Assembly: GCF_900111145.1 (NCBI RefSeq)
Contig: NZ_FOIR01000001.1
Location: 1,495,501-1,559,500 of the forward strand
Direction of reading: 5' to 3'
DNA length: 64,000 nt
Source: Roseivirga pacifica
GTDB lineage: Bacteria > Bacteroidota > Bacteroidia > Cytophagales > Cyclobacteriaceae
Part shown: piece after piece, positions 18,537 to 27,521 of the stretch
Layout: every line of letters begins with the position of its first letter
How positions within the stretch are numbered: position 1 is the first letter of the stretch
Translations under genes and position numbers: made by a program
The notes under the pieces: model-generated
Databases searched by the model: none
What the model was told of the DNA's origin: nothing
Seen by the model: only the letters and a program-made list of their open reading frames with translations

Positions 18537-19979
18537 ATGATTAGTAAACGACAGTTTTTTGCGGGAGTGCTGGTCTCGTCATTGCTTGGCGGCCTTATTG
18601 TGCTGTTAGGAGTTGGGTTGTTTACGGGGTCCTCGGCTAATGAAAACGGGCTTGAAAGGAGGTCAACTAGTATGACTACTAGTTTTGGTGATATAGATGA
18701 TGCCCCTAAAAATTACATCGTTCCGGAAGGAATCAATTTTGTAAAAGCATCGCGGGCTATTGTTCCTGCTGTGGTGCATATTACTAATCGCTCTGAGGTG
18801 AGAGGTCGTTCTCGCTCATGGTCTCGCTTGTTTGGTGATCGCAGAATGCGGCAGTCTACTGGTTCCGGAGTGCTTATTTCTTCTGATGGATATATCGCTA
18901 CCAACTATCATGTTGTGGAGGACGCAGATGAGTTAGAAGTACGACTTGACGATAACAGGAGGGTTGATGCTGAATTAGTTGGGGTGGACCCTGATACTGA
19001 TTTGGCACTTATTAAAATTGATGCCGGAAGCCTTCCTTTTGTTGAATTCGGTGATTCAGATCAAGTGGAAATAGGTGAGTGGGTATTGGCAGTGGGTAAT
19101 CCTTTCGATTTAAATAATACAGTAACGGCTGGAATTGTTAGCGCCAAAGCGAGAAACATCAACCTGATTGCGGGTAGACAAAACCAATATGGAATAGAGT
19201 CTTTCATCCAAACCGATGCTGTAGTAAACCGTGGCAATAGCGGTGGTGCTTTGGTGAATTTGGAGGGCGAATTGATTGGTATAAATACTGCGATTGCAAC
19301 CAATACGGGTACGTTTAACGGTTATTCGTTTGCGGTGCCTTCTATTTTGGTTAAAAAAGTGATGGACGACTTGTTGGAGTTTGGAGAGGTGCAGCGGGGT
19401 TTGCTTGGTGTGCAGATTAGAGATGCAGATGGCAGGTTTACGGACGAGTTGTCTGGGGTTCATATTAGTTCTGTAAGCCCTGGTGGGGCAGCGGAAAAAG
19501 CAGGACTTAAAGTAGATGATGTGATTGTTGGGATTGACGACAGAGAGGTGAGGACTACTAGTGAACTTCAAGAATTTGTGGCGAGAAAACGGCCTGGTGA
19601 TAAGATTAGTGTAAAGTTCAAGCGTGATGGTAGAAATAAGGATGTTTCGCTAGAACTAATGAAGAAAGAGGGTTTTGTGGTAAGTGCACCAGAAGAGGTT
19701 CATTTGACCTATGAAATTGAAGGTTCGGTATTTACTGATATCTCTAGTGAAACGAAAAGCATTCTTAGAATAGATGGTGGTGTGCAGATATCCAAGTTAG
19801 ATGAAGGCGCATGGAAGGATGCTGGTATTAAGGAGGGTTTTGTGATCACCAAGGTTGGTGATGAAGACATTGAAGATTTAGAAGAGTTTCAGCAGTTGCT
19901 CGACACCAAAAAGAGAGACTTCTATGTAATGGGGAAATACCCGAATGGAGATAAAGAATATTATAAAATAGATTGGTAA
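18537..19979 (+). CDS. Do/HtrA-family periplasmic serine protease
   Basis: This 480-aa protein has an N-terminal membrane segment or signal anchor (about 8-30), a trypsin-like domain with catalytic triad H125 (TNYHVV), D155 (DTDLALIK) and S235 (RGNSGGALV), and two PDZ domains (about 285-375 and 395-475). HtrA proteases degrade or refold damaged envelope proteins. The start is supported by AAGGAG 6 nt upstream. It follows Hsp20 in the same direction but after a terminator. A hairpin terminator lies after the stop. Confidence 0.95.
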   Translation: MISKRQFFAGVLVSSLLGGLIVLLGVGLFTGSSANENGLERRSTSMTTSFGDIDDAPKNYIVPEGINFVKASRAIVPAVVHITNRSEVRGRSRSWSRLFGDRRMRQSTGSGVLISSDGYIATNYHVVEDADELEVRLDDNRRVDAELVGVDPDTDLALIKIDAGSLPFVEFGDSDQVEIGEWVLAVGNPFDLNNTVTAGIVSAKARNINLIAGRQNQYGIESFIQTDAVVNRGNSGGALVNLEGELIGINTAIATNTGTFNGYSFAVPSILVKKVMDDLLEFGEVQRGLLGVQIRDADGRFTDELSGVHISSVSPGGAAEKAGLKVDDVIVGIDDREVRTTSELQEFVARKRPGDKISVKFKRDGRNKDVSLELMKKEGFVVSAPEEVHLTYEIEGSVFTDISSETKSILRIDGGVQISKLDEGAWKDAGIKEGFVITKVGDEDIEDLEEFQQLLDTKKRDFYVMGKYPNGDKEYYKIDW

Positions 19980-20001
19980 ACACCTTTTGAACTATTGTGA
20001 G

Positions 20002-20026
20002 AAGCCTGCGTGAGCAGGCTTTTTTA
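20002..20026 (+). terminator. Intrinsic terminator of htrA
   Basis: A perfect 8-bp stem AAGCCTGC / GCAGGCTT with GTGA loop is followed by a T run. Confidence 0.88.
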
Positions 20027-20099
20027 TTGGTTCTTTCTTTTTTGCAGACCTCTGAAAATTCCCGTAACTATGAGGCTCATTTCAACAAGGACTTAATTT

Positions 20100-21650
20100 A
20101 TGGACATTCAAAAAGACTTTGGTATAAAAGAAGCATTAGAAAGGCTTGGGGTAAAGGCCCAGAATAACGGAACCTCTACAGGCTCTAATTCTGAGGGAAA
20201 TGGAGCGCTGATTGAATCTTATTCACCAGTAGATGGTGAGTTGATTGGGGCGGTAACCACTACTACTCCCGAAGAATATGAGCGTGTTATAGAAACTGCT
20301 CAAGCTGCTTTCAAAACATGGAGAGATGTGCCGGCTCCGGTACGTGGCGAAATGGTGCGCCAATTCGGAAACTTGCTTCGCGAAAGAAAAGAAGACTTAG
20401 GTAAGTTGGTTTCTTACGAAATGGGTAAGTCTTATCAGGAAGGGCTTGGTGAAGTTCAGGAGATGATTGATATCTGCGACTTTGCAGTGGGGCTATCTCG
20501 CCAATTGCACGGGCTTACTATTAAGTCGGAAAGACCTGGTCATCATATGCAAGAGCAGTGGCATCCACTGGGTGTGGTAGGAATCATTTCTGCCTTCAAT
20601 TTCCCTGTGGCTGTGTGGTCATGGAATACCGCATTAGCATGGGCTTGTGGCGATGTTTGCGTATGGAAGGCATCTGAAAAAACACCTCTGACTTCAATTG
20701 CCTGTCAAAATTTGATTGCACAGGTTTTGAAGGATAACAATCTCCCTGAAGGAATTTCCTGTATTGTTAATGGAGATTATAAGGTAGGCGAAATGATGAC
20801 AAAGGACGAAAGAGTGCCTTTGGTATCGGCAACAGGCTCAATCAGAATGGGTAAAATCGTTGGGCAGGCAGTGGCTGCTCGCCTTGGTAAGTCTATTCTT
20901 GAGTTGGGTGGAAACAACGCTATTATTGTTACGCCTGATGCAGATCTTAAAATGACTGTAATTGGCGCTGTGTTTGGTGCTGTAGGTACTGCAGGTCAGC
21001 GTTGTACTTCTACACGAAGACTAATTATACACGAAGATATTTACGATGAGGTGAAGAAGGTAGTGGCGGATGCTTACACGCAGCTTCGCATTGGTAATCC
21101 TTTGGATGAGAAAAACCACGTTGGTCCGGTAATCGATAAGGATTCAGTTCAGAATTATCTAAATGCCATAAAAAAGGCCGAGTCTGAAGGTGGTAAGATC
21201 TTGGTTGAAGGTGGTGTGCTCGAAGGTGCGGGTTATGAAAGCGGTTGCTATGTTAAGCCGTGCATTATCGAGGCAGAGAACGAGTTCGAAATTGTTCAAG
21301 AAGAGACTTTCGCGCCAATTCTTTACTTGATTAAATATAGTGGCGATGTTCACAATGCACTCGCTAAGCAAAATGGCGTTAAGCAGGGGCTTTCTTCGGC
21401 TATTATGACCAATAATATGCGTGAGGCGCACTTGTTCCTTTCGGCTATTGGTTCCGATTGTGGTATTGCCAATGTAAATATTGGTACTTCTGGTGCTGAA
21501 ATTGGTGGTGCTTTCGGTGGGGAAAAAGAGACTGGCGGTGGTCGGGAGTCTGGCTCTGATGCTTGGAAGGCGTACATGAGAAGACAAACCAATACAATTA
21601 ACTACACTACCGATATTCCGCTTGCGCAGGGTATCAAGTTCGATATTTAA
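20100..21650 (+). CDS. Aldehyde dehydrogenase, ALDH7 (alpha-aminoadipic semialdehyde dehydrogenase) type
   Basis: This 516-aa NAD-dependent aldehyde dehydrogenase has catalytic C302 in GTAGQRCTSTRR and general base E268 in LELGGN. The oxyanion region ISAFNFPVAVWSWN and the C-terminal stretch GGAFGGEKETGGGRESGSD are typical of the antiquitin (ALDH7A1) family, which oxidises alpha-aminoadipic semialdehyde in lysine degradation. The substrate is inferred from family only, and no other lysine catabolic gene is adjacent. It is monocistronic, with terminators on both sides. Confidence 0.92.
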   Translation: MDIQKDFGIKEALERLGVKAQNNGTSTGSNSEGNGALIESYSPVDGELIGAVTTTTPEEYERVIETAQAAFKTWRDVPAPVRGEMVRQFGNLLRERKEDLGKLVSYEMGKSYQEGLGEVQEMIDICDFAVGLSRQLHGLTIKSERPGHHMQEQWHPLGVVGIISAFNFPVAVWSWNTALAWACGDVCVWKASEKTPLTSIACQNLIAQVLKDNNLPEGISCIVNGDYKVGEMMTKDERVPLVSATGSIRMGKIVGQAVAARLGKSILELGGNNAIIVTPDADLKMTVIGAVFGAVGTAGQRCTSTRRLIIHEDIYDEVKKVVADAYTQLRIGNPLDEKNHVGPVIDKDSVQNYLNAIKKAESEGGKILVEGGVLEGAGYESGCYVKPCIIEAENEFEIVQEETFAPILYLIKYSGDVHNALAKQNGVKQGLSSAIMTNNMREAHLFLSAIGSDCGIANVNIGTSGAEIGGAFGGEKETGGGRESGSDAWKAYMRRQTNTINYTTDIPLAQGIKFDI

Positions 21651-21691
21651 ATAACGAAAGGCACTTCATTAACCTGAAGGTTTTTCAGTTT

Positions 21692-21740
21692 AACCGAAAG
21701 AATCCATTGTTTGAAAAAGGGTGGTTCTTTCGGTTTTTTT
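21692..21740 (+). terminator. Intrinsic terminator of the ALDH gene
   Basis: A perfect 11-bp stem AACCGAAAGAA / TTCTTTCGGTT with a 22-nt loop is followed by T7. It lies between convergent genes and could serve both. Confidence 0.8.
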
Positions 21741-21745
21741 ATGCT

Positions 21746-22444
21746 TTAATGCCGTTTTTTGGCTAAAAGGTCTTCGTGATAAAGCGGTGAAAATTCTCCA
21801 CTCTTTTTCTGTACAGATGTAACGCTAATGGTCTGTACTTTGCCCTCTCGGTTCATGACAAAGTCATTCCAGGCATCGCCTTTTCCTCCCGATTTGTGAA
21901 AGGAAATAATTTCCTGCTGAGAAAATGTTTTGTGGTCTAGGAGCCATTTTTCAAACCAATTTCTTCTTTCTTGGCGTACCGGCTCTGGATATAGTGTTGA
22001 TGAGGACCAGATGTATGGCGTATTTGAATTTAGCTTTCTTACATGCAAAGCTTTTTCATCCCAAACGAGTTCTTCAAGCGCTACTCCCGCTAGCGCATCA
22101 ATCGCTACTAATGTAAAAGGCTCTATCCCTTCAAATTCAAACTGATTTTTAAAATCGGATAGGTCATAGTACTCAAAAAACTGAAGCACCATTTGTCCTC
22201 TGCTTAGGCGATATGGCGGTTCGTGTTTGTGTTTTTCAAACCCACCATTCAATAGGCAAAGGGTAAAGCGTTGGTTGTCTGTTGCGAACCAGGTTCCGCC
22301 AGCTAAAGGATCTTTTGGGAAACAAACTTCAATGCTACCAATTCTTTTTTGCTGGGGCAAAAACGCCTGTCTTTCGGGTGATTCGTCTCTGTTGGAAGTA
22401 AGGATAAAGCCTTCTGTTAAAGGCAGGAAGGTTACTGTGCACAT
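21746..22444 (-). CDS. NRDE family protein (TANGO2-like)
   Basis: This 232-aa protein begins MCTVTFLPL and contains the SNRDE motif of the family near residue 18-22, then GGTWFA and LLNGG. In this family a cysteine directly after the initiator methionine is conserved and resembles an N-terminal nucleophile (Ntn) hydrolase. The mammalian homologue TANGO2 affects Golgi and mitochondrial function, but no bacterial role is established. It overlaps the upstream DinB-like gene by 13 bp, so the two are one operon. Confidence 0.88.
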   Translation of the reverse strand: MCTVTFLPLTEGFILTSNRDESPERQAFLPQQKRIGSIEVCFPKDPLAGGTWFATDNQRFTLCLLNGGFEKHKHEPPYRLSRGQMVLQFFEYYDLSDFKNQFEFEGIEPFTLVAIDALAGVALEELVWDEKALHVRKLNSNTPYIWSSSTLYPEPVRQERRNWFEKWLLDHKTFSQQEIISFHKSGGKGDAWNDFVMNREGKVQTISVTSVQKKSGEFSPLYHEDLLAKKRH

Positions 22445-22944
22445 TGTTCCTTGCGGTACTTTATGGTAGAATAGGCTATGCCGAAATGCTCGGGTAGTTG
22501 TACTTCTGGTAGGGTGTGAGTAATGGCAATTTTAATAATGGCCATATGGTGGATGGCATGCTCTATATTGTATTGTAGTTCCCTGAAAAAACTCGTTTTA
22601 ATTACTGTTGGTTTATTTTCTTGGGTAGAATAGTTGGCTAAGAGTGTTAGGGGTTTGTCCTCTTTTTGTTGTTCAAACTCAAGTTTCAGGGTGTTTAATT
22701 TCTCTATGGCCATTAAACGGTTTTCTTCAATAACCTTGTCGTGGCTCCGCTGATCGTAATTCACTTCGCTGCTGGCAAGGCCTACAATCATCAGGTCGTA
22801 AAACTCAATAATGTGCCGAATGTGCTTGCCGATTGTATTGCCAGAAAGTATGGCTAGTGGTTTTCTAAAAGCTTCGTCATCAAGTGATTTTGAAGCTAAT
22901 ATCAATTGGTTCAGTATGTCAATGGATGTATGCTTTAGTTGCAT
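22432..22944 (-). CDS. DinB-like four-helix protein
   Basis: This 170-aa protein looks like a DinB/YfiT-type helical bundle. It has the histidine-rich first helix motif GKHIRHIIEFYDLM and the C-terminal motif YNIEHAIHHMAIIKI, which would place histidines for a metal ion. Members are often metal-dependent thiol-S-transferases or of unknown function. It has no signal peptide. It overlaps the NRDE gene by 13 bp. Confidence 0.75.
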   Translation of the reverse strand: MQLKHTSIDILNQLILASKSLDDEAFRKPLAILSGNTIGKHIRHIIEFYDLMIVGLASSEVNYDQRSHDKVIEENRLMAIEKLNTLKLEFEQQKEDKPLTLLANYSTQENKPTVIKTSFFRELQYNIEHAIHHMAIIKIAITHTLPEVQLPEHFGIAYSTIKYRKEQCAQ

Positions 22945-23013
22945 AGTTTAGTGATTAGTAAAAAATGAACCTTAATGGCTTCATTTAAAAATACGGTGTA
23001 AGGTTAAAAGTAT

Positions 23014-23463
23014 TTATTGATTAATGATTTTTTTCCACGCTTTGTCTGCTTTTGGCAATAATGACGCCTCTTCATCATTCCATAATTTAAGTGTATTTGT
23101 TCCTCCAAAATTGTAGAAGAGGTATAGCTTTCCGTCTAGCACTTTGAAGGTTTTAGGATCGATTTTCACTTTGTCTCCATCAGCCATGGCGTAGGCGCAA
23201 TAGCCTCCGTAAGTTGGTTCGTATTGTGCCGGATTGGCTTCAAAAGCTTGTTTGTGTGCGCTGGAGGCAAATAAATAGGTAGCTCCGTTATATTTGTATT
23301 GAATGCTTTCCAGTCCTTTCTTAGCTTCGCCTTTCTCGAAATAACTCACTGGGTCGTAACCTTGTATGGCAATCCCTCTTTTTAGATTGTAATGCTTGGT
23401 TGGTATTTGGCCAAAGGCAGTAAGGCCAAGCAGTAAGCCTAAAAGTGAGATAGTGAGTTTCAT
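23014..23463 (-). CDS. Secreted YHS-domain protein
   Basis: The start at 23463 (MKLTISLLGLLLGLTAFGQ) gives a 149-aa protein with a clean signal peptide; a longer frame to 23490 adds residues before it. A YHS domain follows: IAIQGYDPVSYFEKGEAKKG, YLFASSAHKQAFEANPAQY and GGYCAYAM with its cysteine. YHS domains are often linked to metal or heavy-metal proteins, but no such neighbour is present. It is divergent from the sigma-54 activator. Confidence 0.88.
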   Translation of the reverse strand: MKLTISLLGLLLGLTAFGQIPTKHYNLKRGIAIQGYDPVSYFEKGEAKKGLESIQYKYNGATYLFASSAHKQAFEANPAQYEPTYGGYCAYAMADGDKVKIDPKTFKVLDGKLYLFYNFGGTNTLKLWNDEEASLLPKADKAWKKIINQ

Positions 23464-23587
23464 AAGTTGCGTTTGGCAAAATATACGCAAGCAACAGTAA
23501 AGCGGTTCACTTGTAGGTACTGCGAATATCGCTTGGGCGACATTCCCTCGTTTAGAAAAGTGATTTATCCTACTTATTCCTAAATAA

Positions 23588-23604
23588 TTACGATATTTCG
23601 TGAA
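23588..23604 (+). promoter_or_regulatory. Palindromic site 1, overlapping the activator start codon
   Basis: TTACGATATTTCGTGAA is a near-perfect dyad (consensus TCAYGAWATWTCGTGA). Its last base is the first base of the ATG at 23604. Two more copies lie downstream of this gene (25485 and 25594). The position suggests autoregulation of the activator. The binding protein is not known; the activator itself or the Crp/Fnr protein at 27522 are candidates. Confidence 0.6.
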
Positions 23605-25469
23605 TGAAAGCAGAGTTAGGACATAAGTTTCAAGGCCTTGCGGAGTTTACTGTTTCACGGGCGCTTGCATCTGTTTTTTGGATGGATGAAGAAGGGAAGA
23701 TCTACTATGCCAATGAAACAGCTAAGTCTGTTTATGGCTATTCTGAAGAGGAGTTCAAGCAGCTTTCTATTTTTCAGATCAACCGTGAGTTTACTGATCA
23801 GCGATTTAGAATGCTTTGGGCAGAATCTAAAAAGAAAGGGAAGCTGCACTTAGAATCTGCTCATTGGCGAAAGGATGGTACTAGGTTTCCTGTAGAGATT
23901 TTTGTGAACCATTTACAGTTTGAAGGGCAGGCTTACAATGTGAGTTTTGTGCTTGATATTACGCATAGAAAGCGCAAAGAGCAGCTTTTGACTTCGGTTT
24001 CTCGTGCTACTTCCTCTACTATGGGGGTAGATTTTTTTAAGTCTTTGGTTGAAAACATAACACAGGCATTGGGGGTGCACATGTGTTTGATTACACAGCT
24101 CGACCCTAGTGAAAAAGATATGTTAAAGACTTTGGCTTACTATAGGGATGGCGATTTTGTAGAGAATACATCTTACCATTTGGATGGTACGCCATGTAAG
24201 CAGGTTATTCATGAAAAGCGCCCGCTGCATCAGTTGATTGGGGTTTCGTCAGACTACCCTAAAGAGGTAGGGATTGAGGGGTATTTTGGTGTGCCGATAC
24301 TATCACGACAGGGTGATTGCCTCGGTTTAATTGGTCTTTTTGACAATAAACCACTAGATCTTCTCGATGAGGAAATGGAGATTATAAGAATGTTTTCGGA
24401 TAGGGCTGCGGTGGAGCTAGAGCGAAATATGGCCAATGAAAAACTTCTAGATGCCATGTGGCAGGTAGAAGATTTGAAGAACAAGCTTGAGGCGGAAAAC
24501 ACTTACTTGCAGCAGGAGATTCAGGGTGAACATAATTTTCATGAAATCATCACGCAGAGTATTCCTTTTAAGGCGCTTTTAGCAAACCTTGAGCAGGTGG
24601 CAGTTACCGATGCTACGGTGCTTATTACCGGTGAATCTGGTACTGGGAAGGAATTGTTGGCACGTGCAATTCACGACATAAGCCCAAGAAGTAATAGGCC
24701 TTTGGTAAAGGTGAATTGTGCTGTTCTGCCGGCAAATCTTATAGAGAGTGAATTGTTTGGTCACGAAAAAGGAGCCTTTACCGGGGCTATTAGCAGAAAG
24801 ATTGGTCGATTTGAATTGGCTGATCAAGGGACACTTTTTCTGGATGAAATTGGCGAGTTGCCGTTAGAACTACAGTCTAAACTGTTGCGTGCATTGCAAG
24901 AAGGGGAGTTTGAACGACTAGGGAGTACGCAAACCAAAGCGGTAAATGTGCGTGTGATTGCTGCCACCAACAGGCAGCTGGAAAAAGAGGTGGCCGATGG
25001 GGCTTTCCGTGCCGATTTATATTATAGACTTAATGTTTTCCCTGTGCATAGTTTGCCGTTGAGAGAACGTAAGGAGGATATTGGGCTTTTGGTAAAGCAT
25101 TTTGTGCAAAAGTTCGGGGCTAATTTGGGTAAGAAAATTACCAACATTCCAAAGCGGGCTATGAACGCGTTGCTGGCTTACGATTGGCCAGGAAACATTC
25201 GTGAGTTGGAGAATGTGATAGAGCGGGCTGTAATTCTTTCGCCAGAGAGTAAGCTAGAGTTGGGAGATTGGATTCCAAAGAAAAATGTTGTGGCAAGTGT
25301 TTCAGATTTTGTGACTTTGGCAGAGTTTGAAAAACGCTACATAATGGATGTATTGCAGCGGACTGCTTGGCGGGTTAGTGGAGAAAAAGGTGCAGCCAAA
25401 ATACTTGGAATGAAGCCGACAACACTTGAGTCGAGGATGAAAAAACTGGGGATAAAAAGAGGTTTGTAA
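23604..25469 (+). CDS. Sigma-54-dependent transcriptional activator (PAS-GAF-AAA+-Fis)
   Basis: This 621-aa regulator has a PAS domain (about 10-120), a GAF domain (about 130-275), a coiled-coil linker (about 275-308), an AAA+ sigma-54 interaction domain and a Fis-type helix-turn-helix at the C-terminus (about 596-618, [20 protein letters not shown]). The AAA+ core is intact: Walker A GESGTGKE (343-350), sigma-54 contact loop GAFTGA (390-395) and Walker B LFLDEIGE (411-418). The layout resembles FhlA. There is no receiver domain, so it senses a ligand or redox signal directly. A -24/-12 promoter and two palindromes follow the gene. Confidence 0.94.
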   Translation: MKAELGHKFQGLAEFTVSRALASVFWMDEEGKIYYANETAKSVYGYSEEEFKQLSIFQINREFTDQRFRMLWAESKKKGKLHLESAHWRKDGTRFPVEIFVNHLQFEGQAYNVSFVLDITHRKRKEQLLTSVSRATSSTMGVDFFKSLVENITQALGVHMCLITQLDPSEKDMLKTLAYYRDGDFVENTSYHLDGTPCKQVIHEKRPLHQLIGVSSDYPKEVGIEGYFGVPILSRQGDCLGLIGLFDNKPLDLLDEEMEIIRMFSDRAAVELERNMANEKLLDAMWQVEDLKNKLEAENTYLQQEIQGEHNFHEIITQSIPFKALLANLEQVAVTDATVLITGESGTGKELLARAIHDISPRSNRPLVKVNCAVLPANLIESELFGHEKGAFTGAISRKIGRFELADQGTLFLDEIGELPLELQSKLLRALQEGEFERLGSTQTKAVNVRVIAATNRQLEKEVADGAFRADLYYRLNVFPVHSLPLRERKEDIGLLVKHFVQKFGANLGKKITNIPKRAMNALLAYDWPGNIRELENVIERAVILSPESKLELGDWIPKKNVVASVSDFVTLAEFEKRYIMDVLQRTAWRVSGEKGAAKILGMKPTTLESRMKKLGIKRGL

Positions 25470-25484
25470 CGATGGAATTCTTTT

Positions 25485-25500
25485 TCATGATATTTCGTGA
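25485..25500 (+). promoter_or_regulatory. Palindromic site 2 (candidate upstream activator site)
   Basis: TCATGATATTTCGTGA is an imperfect dyad, almost the reverse complement of site 3. It is followed by a further half-site, TCATGA at 25502. It lies about 217 bp upstream of the predicted sigma-54 transcription start. Confidence 0.6.
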
Positions 25501-25593
25501 TTCATGATTTTCGCCCCTGAAATGTGGTGAATTTTAATCCTTGGCGTCAAGTTCAAGCAGTTTTTTGTGTTCATTCCTGATAAATCGAGTAAT

Positions 25594-25609
25594 TCATGAA
25601 ATATCGTGA
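25594..25609 (+). promoter_or_regulatory. Palindromic site 3 (candidate upstream activator site)
   Basis: TCATGAAATATCGTGA is an imperfect dyad of the same family as sites 1 and 2. It lies about 108 bp upstream of the predicted sigma-54 transcription start. Confidence 0.6.
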
Positions 25610-25683
25610 TAATGTTTTATGTTTAGTAAGTAAATATTTCTGTAATTGCCTGATCTTCAGTTTTTTAAAATTGATTTTCACGA

Positions 25684-25700
25684 TTGGCACATCAATTGTC
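25684..25700 (+). promoter_or_regulatory. Sigma-54 (-24/-12) promoter of the ATP-grasp operon
   Basis: TTGGCACATCAATTGTC matches TTGGCAC-N5-TTGC with the exact 10-bp spacing between the GG and the G of the -12 box; only the last C of TTGC is T. It stands between a sigma-54 activator gene with dyads and the gene it would drive. The predicted start is near 25710, leaving a leader of about 100 nt. Confidence 0.75.
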
Positions 25701-25812
25701 AAATGGATGACTGTTGTGCAGACGGCAAAACGACATTGTATTGAGGTATGAATATTCTTTCTGAATCTCTGATGACAACTTTGCGTTGATTAAATTCAAT
25801 GTTTTAAACTTT

Positions 25813-26895
25813 ATGAGAAATCGCTTACCACTCTTTTTGGTAAAGGTGTTTTACTACGAATACTGGCCCTTTTGGCTCTTCTTTTTGCCATTGGTTCCTT
25901 ACTGGCTTTATTTGGCCATTAAGTGCAGGTCGTTGACATTCTTTACAGCGGCTAACCCGGGCATAAAGCACGGAGGTGTATTTGGCGAATCGAAAATGGA
26001 TATTTTGGATCAGTTGAATCCGAAGTTCCTGCCAAAAACAGCATTGATTAAGCGAAGAGAAAACTGGACTGCGGTAATACAGATGATGGAGAAGTTGAAT
26101 CTTAACTTTCCAATTATTCTGAAACCAAATATTGGTGAACGTGGTGCCGATGTGGCTAAAATTAATGATCAACAAGGGCTAGTCGATTATGTACGTAAGG
26201 CCGATTATGATTTTATAATTCAGGAGTTTGTGGGTTTCCCAATTGAGTTGGGGGTACTATACTATCGTTACCCTAACACTGGACAGACGGGGATTTCGTC
26301 TATTGTTCAAAAGGAGTTTCTCCAAATTGAAGGCGATGGTCGCAGCACTTTGAAGGCTTTGGTTTTTAAAAGTGAGCGCGCCAAACTGCAGTGGGACAAT
26401 ATAAAGTTGAAATTTGGAGAGAGGTTACAAGATGTGTTGCCAAAAGGTGAAAAGCTAGAGCTAGAACCGATTGGTAATCACTGCAAAGGCACCAAGTTTT
26501 TGAGTGGTATGGATTTGATCGACAATAACTTGGTGAAAGTGTTTGACGAGGTGGCTGCAGGTTCCGATGATTTCTACTACGGTAGGTTCGACCTAAGGGT
26601 GAGTTCTGTTGAAGACTTACGAAAAGGCGAGAACATCAGGATAATGGAGTTTAATGGAGTTACTTCCGAACCAGGGCATATTTACGATCCTAAGCTCAAC
26701 TTGCTAATCGCTTACCGCGATGTTATCAGAGGTTTAAATATTATGGCGGAAATCAGTCGTCAGAATATGAAGCGTGGGGTAGCAGTAACACCGGCCATGG
26801 AGCTTTTGCGAGAGATTAAAACCCATTTTGGGCGCAAAAGGCAACCGGCTAATACGGAGACCAAATTGAAAGCCAAAACGGTTTTAGCCAAGTGA
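25813..26895 (+). CDS. Membrane-anchored ATP-grasp family ligase
   Basis: This 360-aa protein starts at the ATG at 25813 (MRNRLPLFLVKVFYYEYWPF); a TTG at 25786 would add nine residues. A hydrophobic N-terminus (about 15-42) is followed by an ATP-grasp pattern: FPIILKPNIGERGADVAKI (nucleotide-binding strand and loop), DFIIQEFVG, and late acidic metal ligands in FDLRVSS and IRIMEFNGVTSEPGHIYD. ATP-grasp enzymes join a carboxylate to an amine or thiol through an acyl phosphate; substrates cannot be told. It overlaps the LysE-type exporter gene by 4 bp, which suggests that its product or a related amino compound is exported. Confidence 0.82.
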   Translation: MRNRLPLFLVKVFYYEYWPFWLFFLPLVPYWLYLAIKCRSLTFFTAANPGIKHGGVFGESKMDILDQLNPKFLPKTALIKRRENWTAVIQMMEKLNLNFPIILKPNIGERGADVAKINDQQGLVDYVRKADYDFIIQEFVGFPIELGVLYYRYPNTGQTGISSIVQKEFLQIEGDGRSTLKALVFKSERAKLQWDNIKLKFGERLQDVLPKGEKLELEPIGNHCKGTKFLSGMDLIDNNLVKVFDEVAAGSDDFYYGRFDLRVSSVEDLRKGENIRIMEFNGVTSEPGHIYDPKLNLLIAYRDVIRGLNIMAEISRQNMKRGVAVTPAMELLREIKTHFGRKRQPANTETKLKAKTVLAK

Positions 26896-27518
26896 GTTTA
26901 TTCTTAGTTATTAAAGCTTTTTTGTTAGCTGTTGGAATTTCCTTTTGTGGATCCGTTCAGTTAGGGCCAGTTAATTTTGGCACAATTCACACCGCTTTAA
27001 ACAAGCATAAAAATGCCGCAATACGATTTGGTTTTGGGGGAAGTTTACCCGAGTTACTTTACTGTGCATTGGCTTTTGGCAGTGCCGGAATACTAGAGCA
27101 GTTCGGGCTTTTTCAAGACTACCTCAAATATTTGACATCCGGCATTTTATTCGTTTTTGGTCTTGTTTTAATCTTTCAAAAATCTGGTGATGGTAAAAGA
27201 AGTTATCAGGTAAAAGATGGAAATGAGCTTTGGTGGGGAGCCACTTTTGGGCTCTTCAATCCACAACTTTATCCGTTTTGGCTATTCATAATAGCCTATC
27301 TAAAGTCGAACGATATTCATCATTTCACTAGTCTTTCAACCCAAGTGGCTTTTACAATAGGCACGGCAGTTGGGGCATTTGTACTCCAGTATTTGGTGGC
27401 TGTTTTAGCTTCCAAAAACAGGGCTTTCATCTATACTAAAATTACCAAAAACTATAATAAGGTGCTCGGTGCTGTCATCATCGCAGTAGCAATTATACAG
27501 TTGGTAATAAATAGTTGA
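26892..27518 (+). CDS. LysE-family exporter
   Basis: This 208-aa protein has about six membrane segments and the LysE/RhtB N-terminal pattern (SFCGSVQLGPVNFGTIHTAL, GFGGSLPELLYCALAFGSAG). The family exports amino acids, peptides or cations. It starts with GTG at 26892, overlapping the ATP-grasp stop (GTGA), so the two are translationally coupled. The Crp/Fnr gene starts 4 bp after its stop. Confidence 0.85.
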   Translation: MSLFLVIKAFLLAVGISFCGSVQLGPVNFGTIHTALNKHKNAAIRFGFGGSLPELLYCALAFGSAGILEQFGLFQDYLKYLTSGILFVFGLVLIFQKSGDGKRSYQVKDGNELWWGATFGLFNPQLYPFWLFIIAYLKSNDIHHFTSLSTQVAFTIGTAVGAFVLQYLVAVLASKNRAFIYTKITKNYNKVLGAVIIAVAIIQLVINS

Positions 27519-27521
27519 AAA

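Larger units (their letters stand above)
25470..25812 (+). other. Regulatory intergenic region upstream of the ATP-grasp operon
   Basis: This 343-bp AT-rich gap holds two copies of the dyad TCAYGAWATWTCGTGA (25485 and 25594) and a sigma-54 promoter (25684). No coding sequence is visible. The two dyads are 109 bp apart and lie about 108 and 217 bp upstream of the predicted transcription start, the normal distance for enhancer-like activator sites. Confidence 0.7.

Noticed and set aside
19110-19571. 153-aa antisense frame inside htrA
   Set aside because: The sense strand encodes an intact protease with full catalytic triad; the antisense frame has no domain and arises from codon bias.
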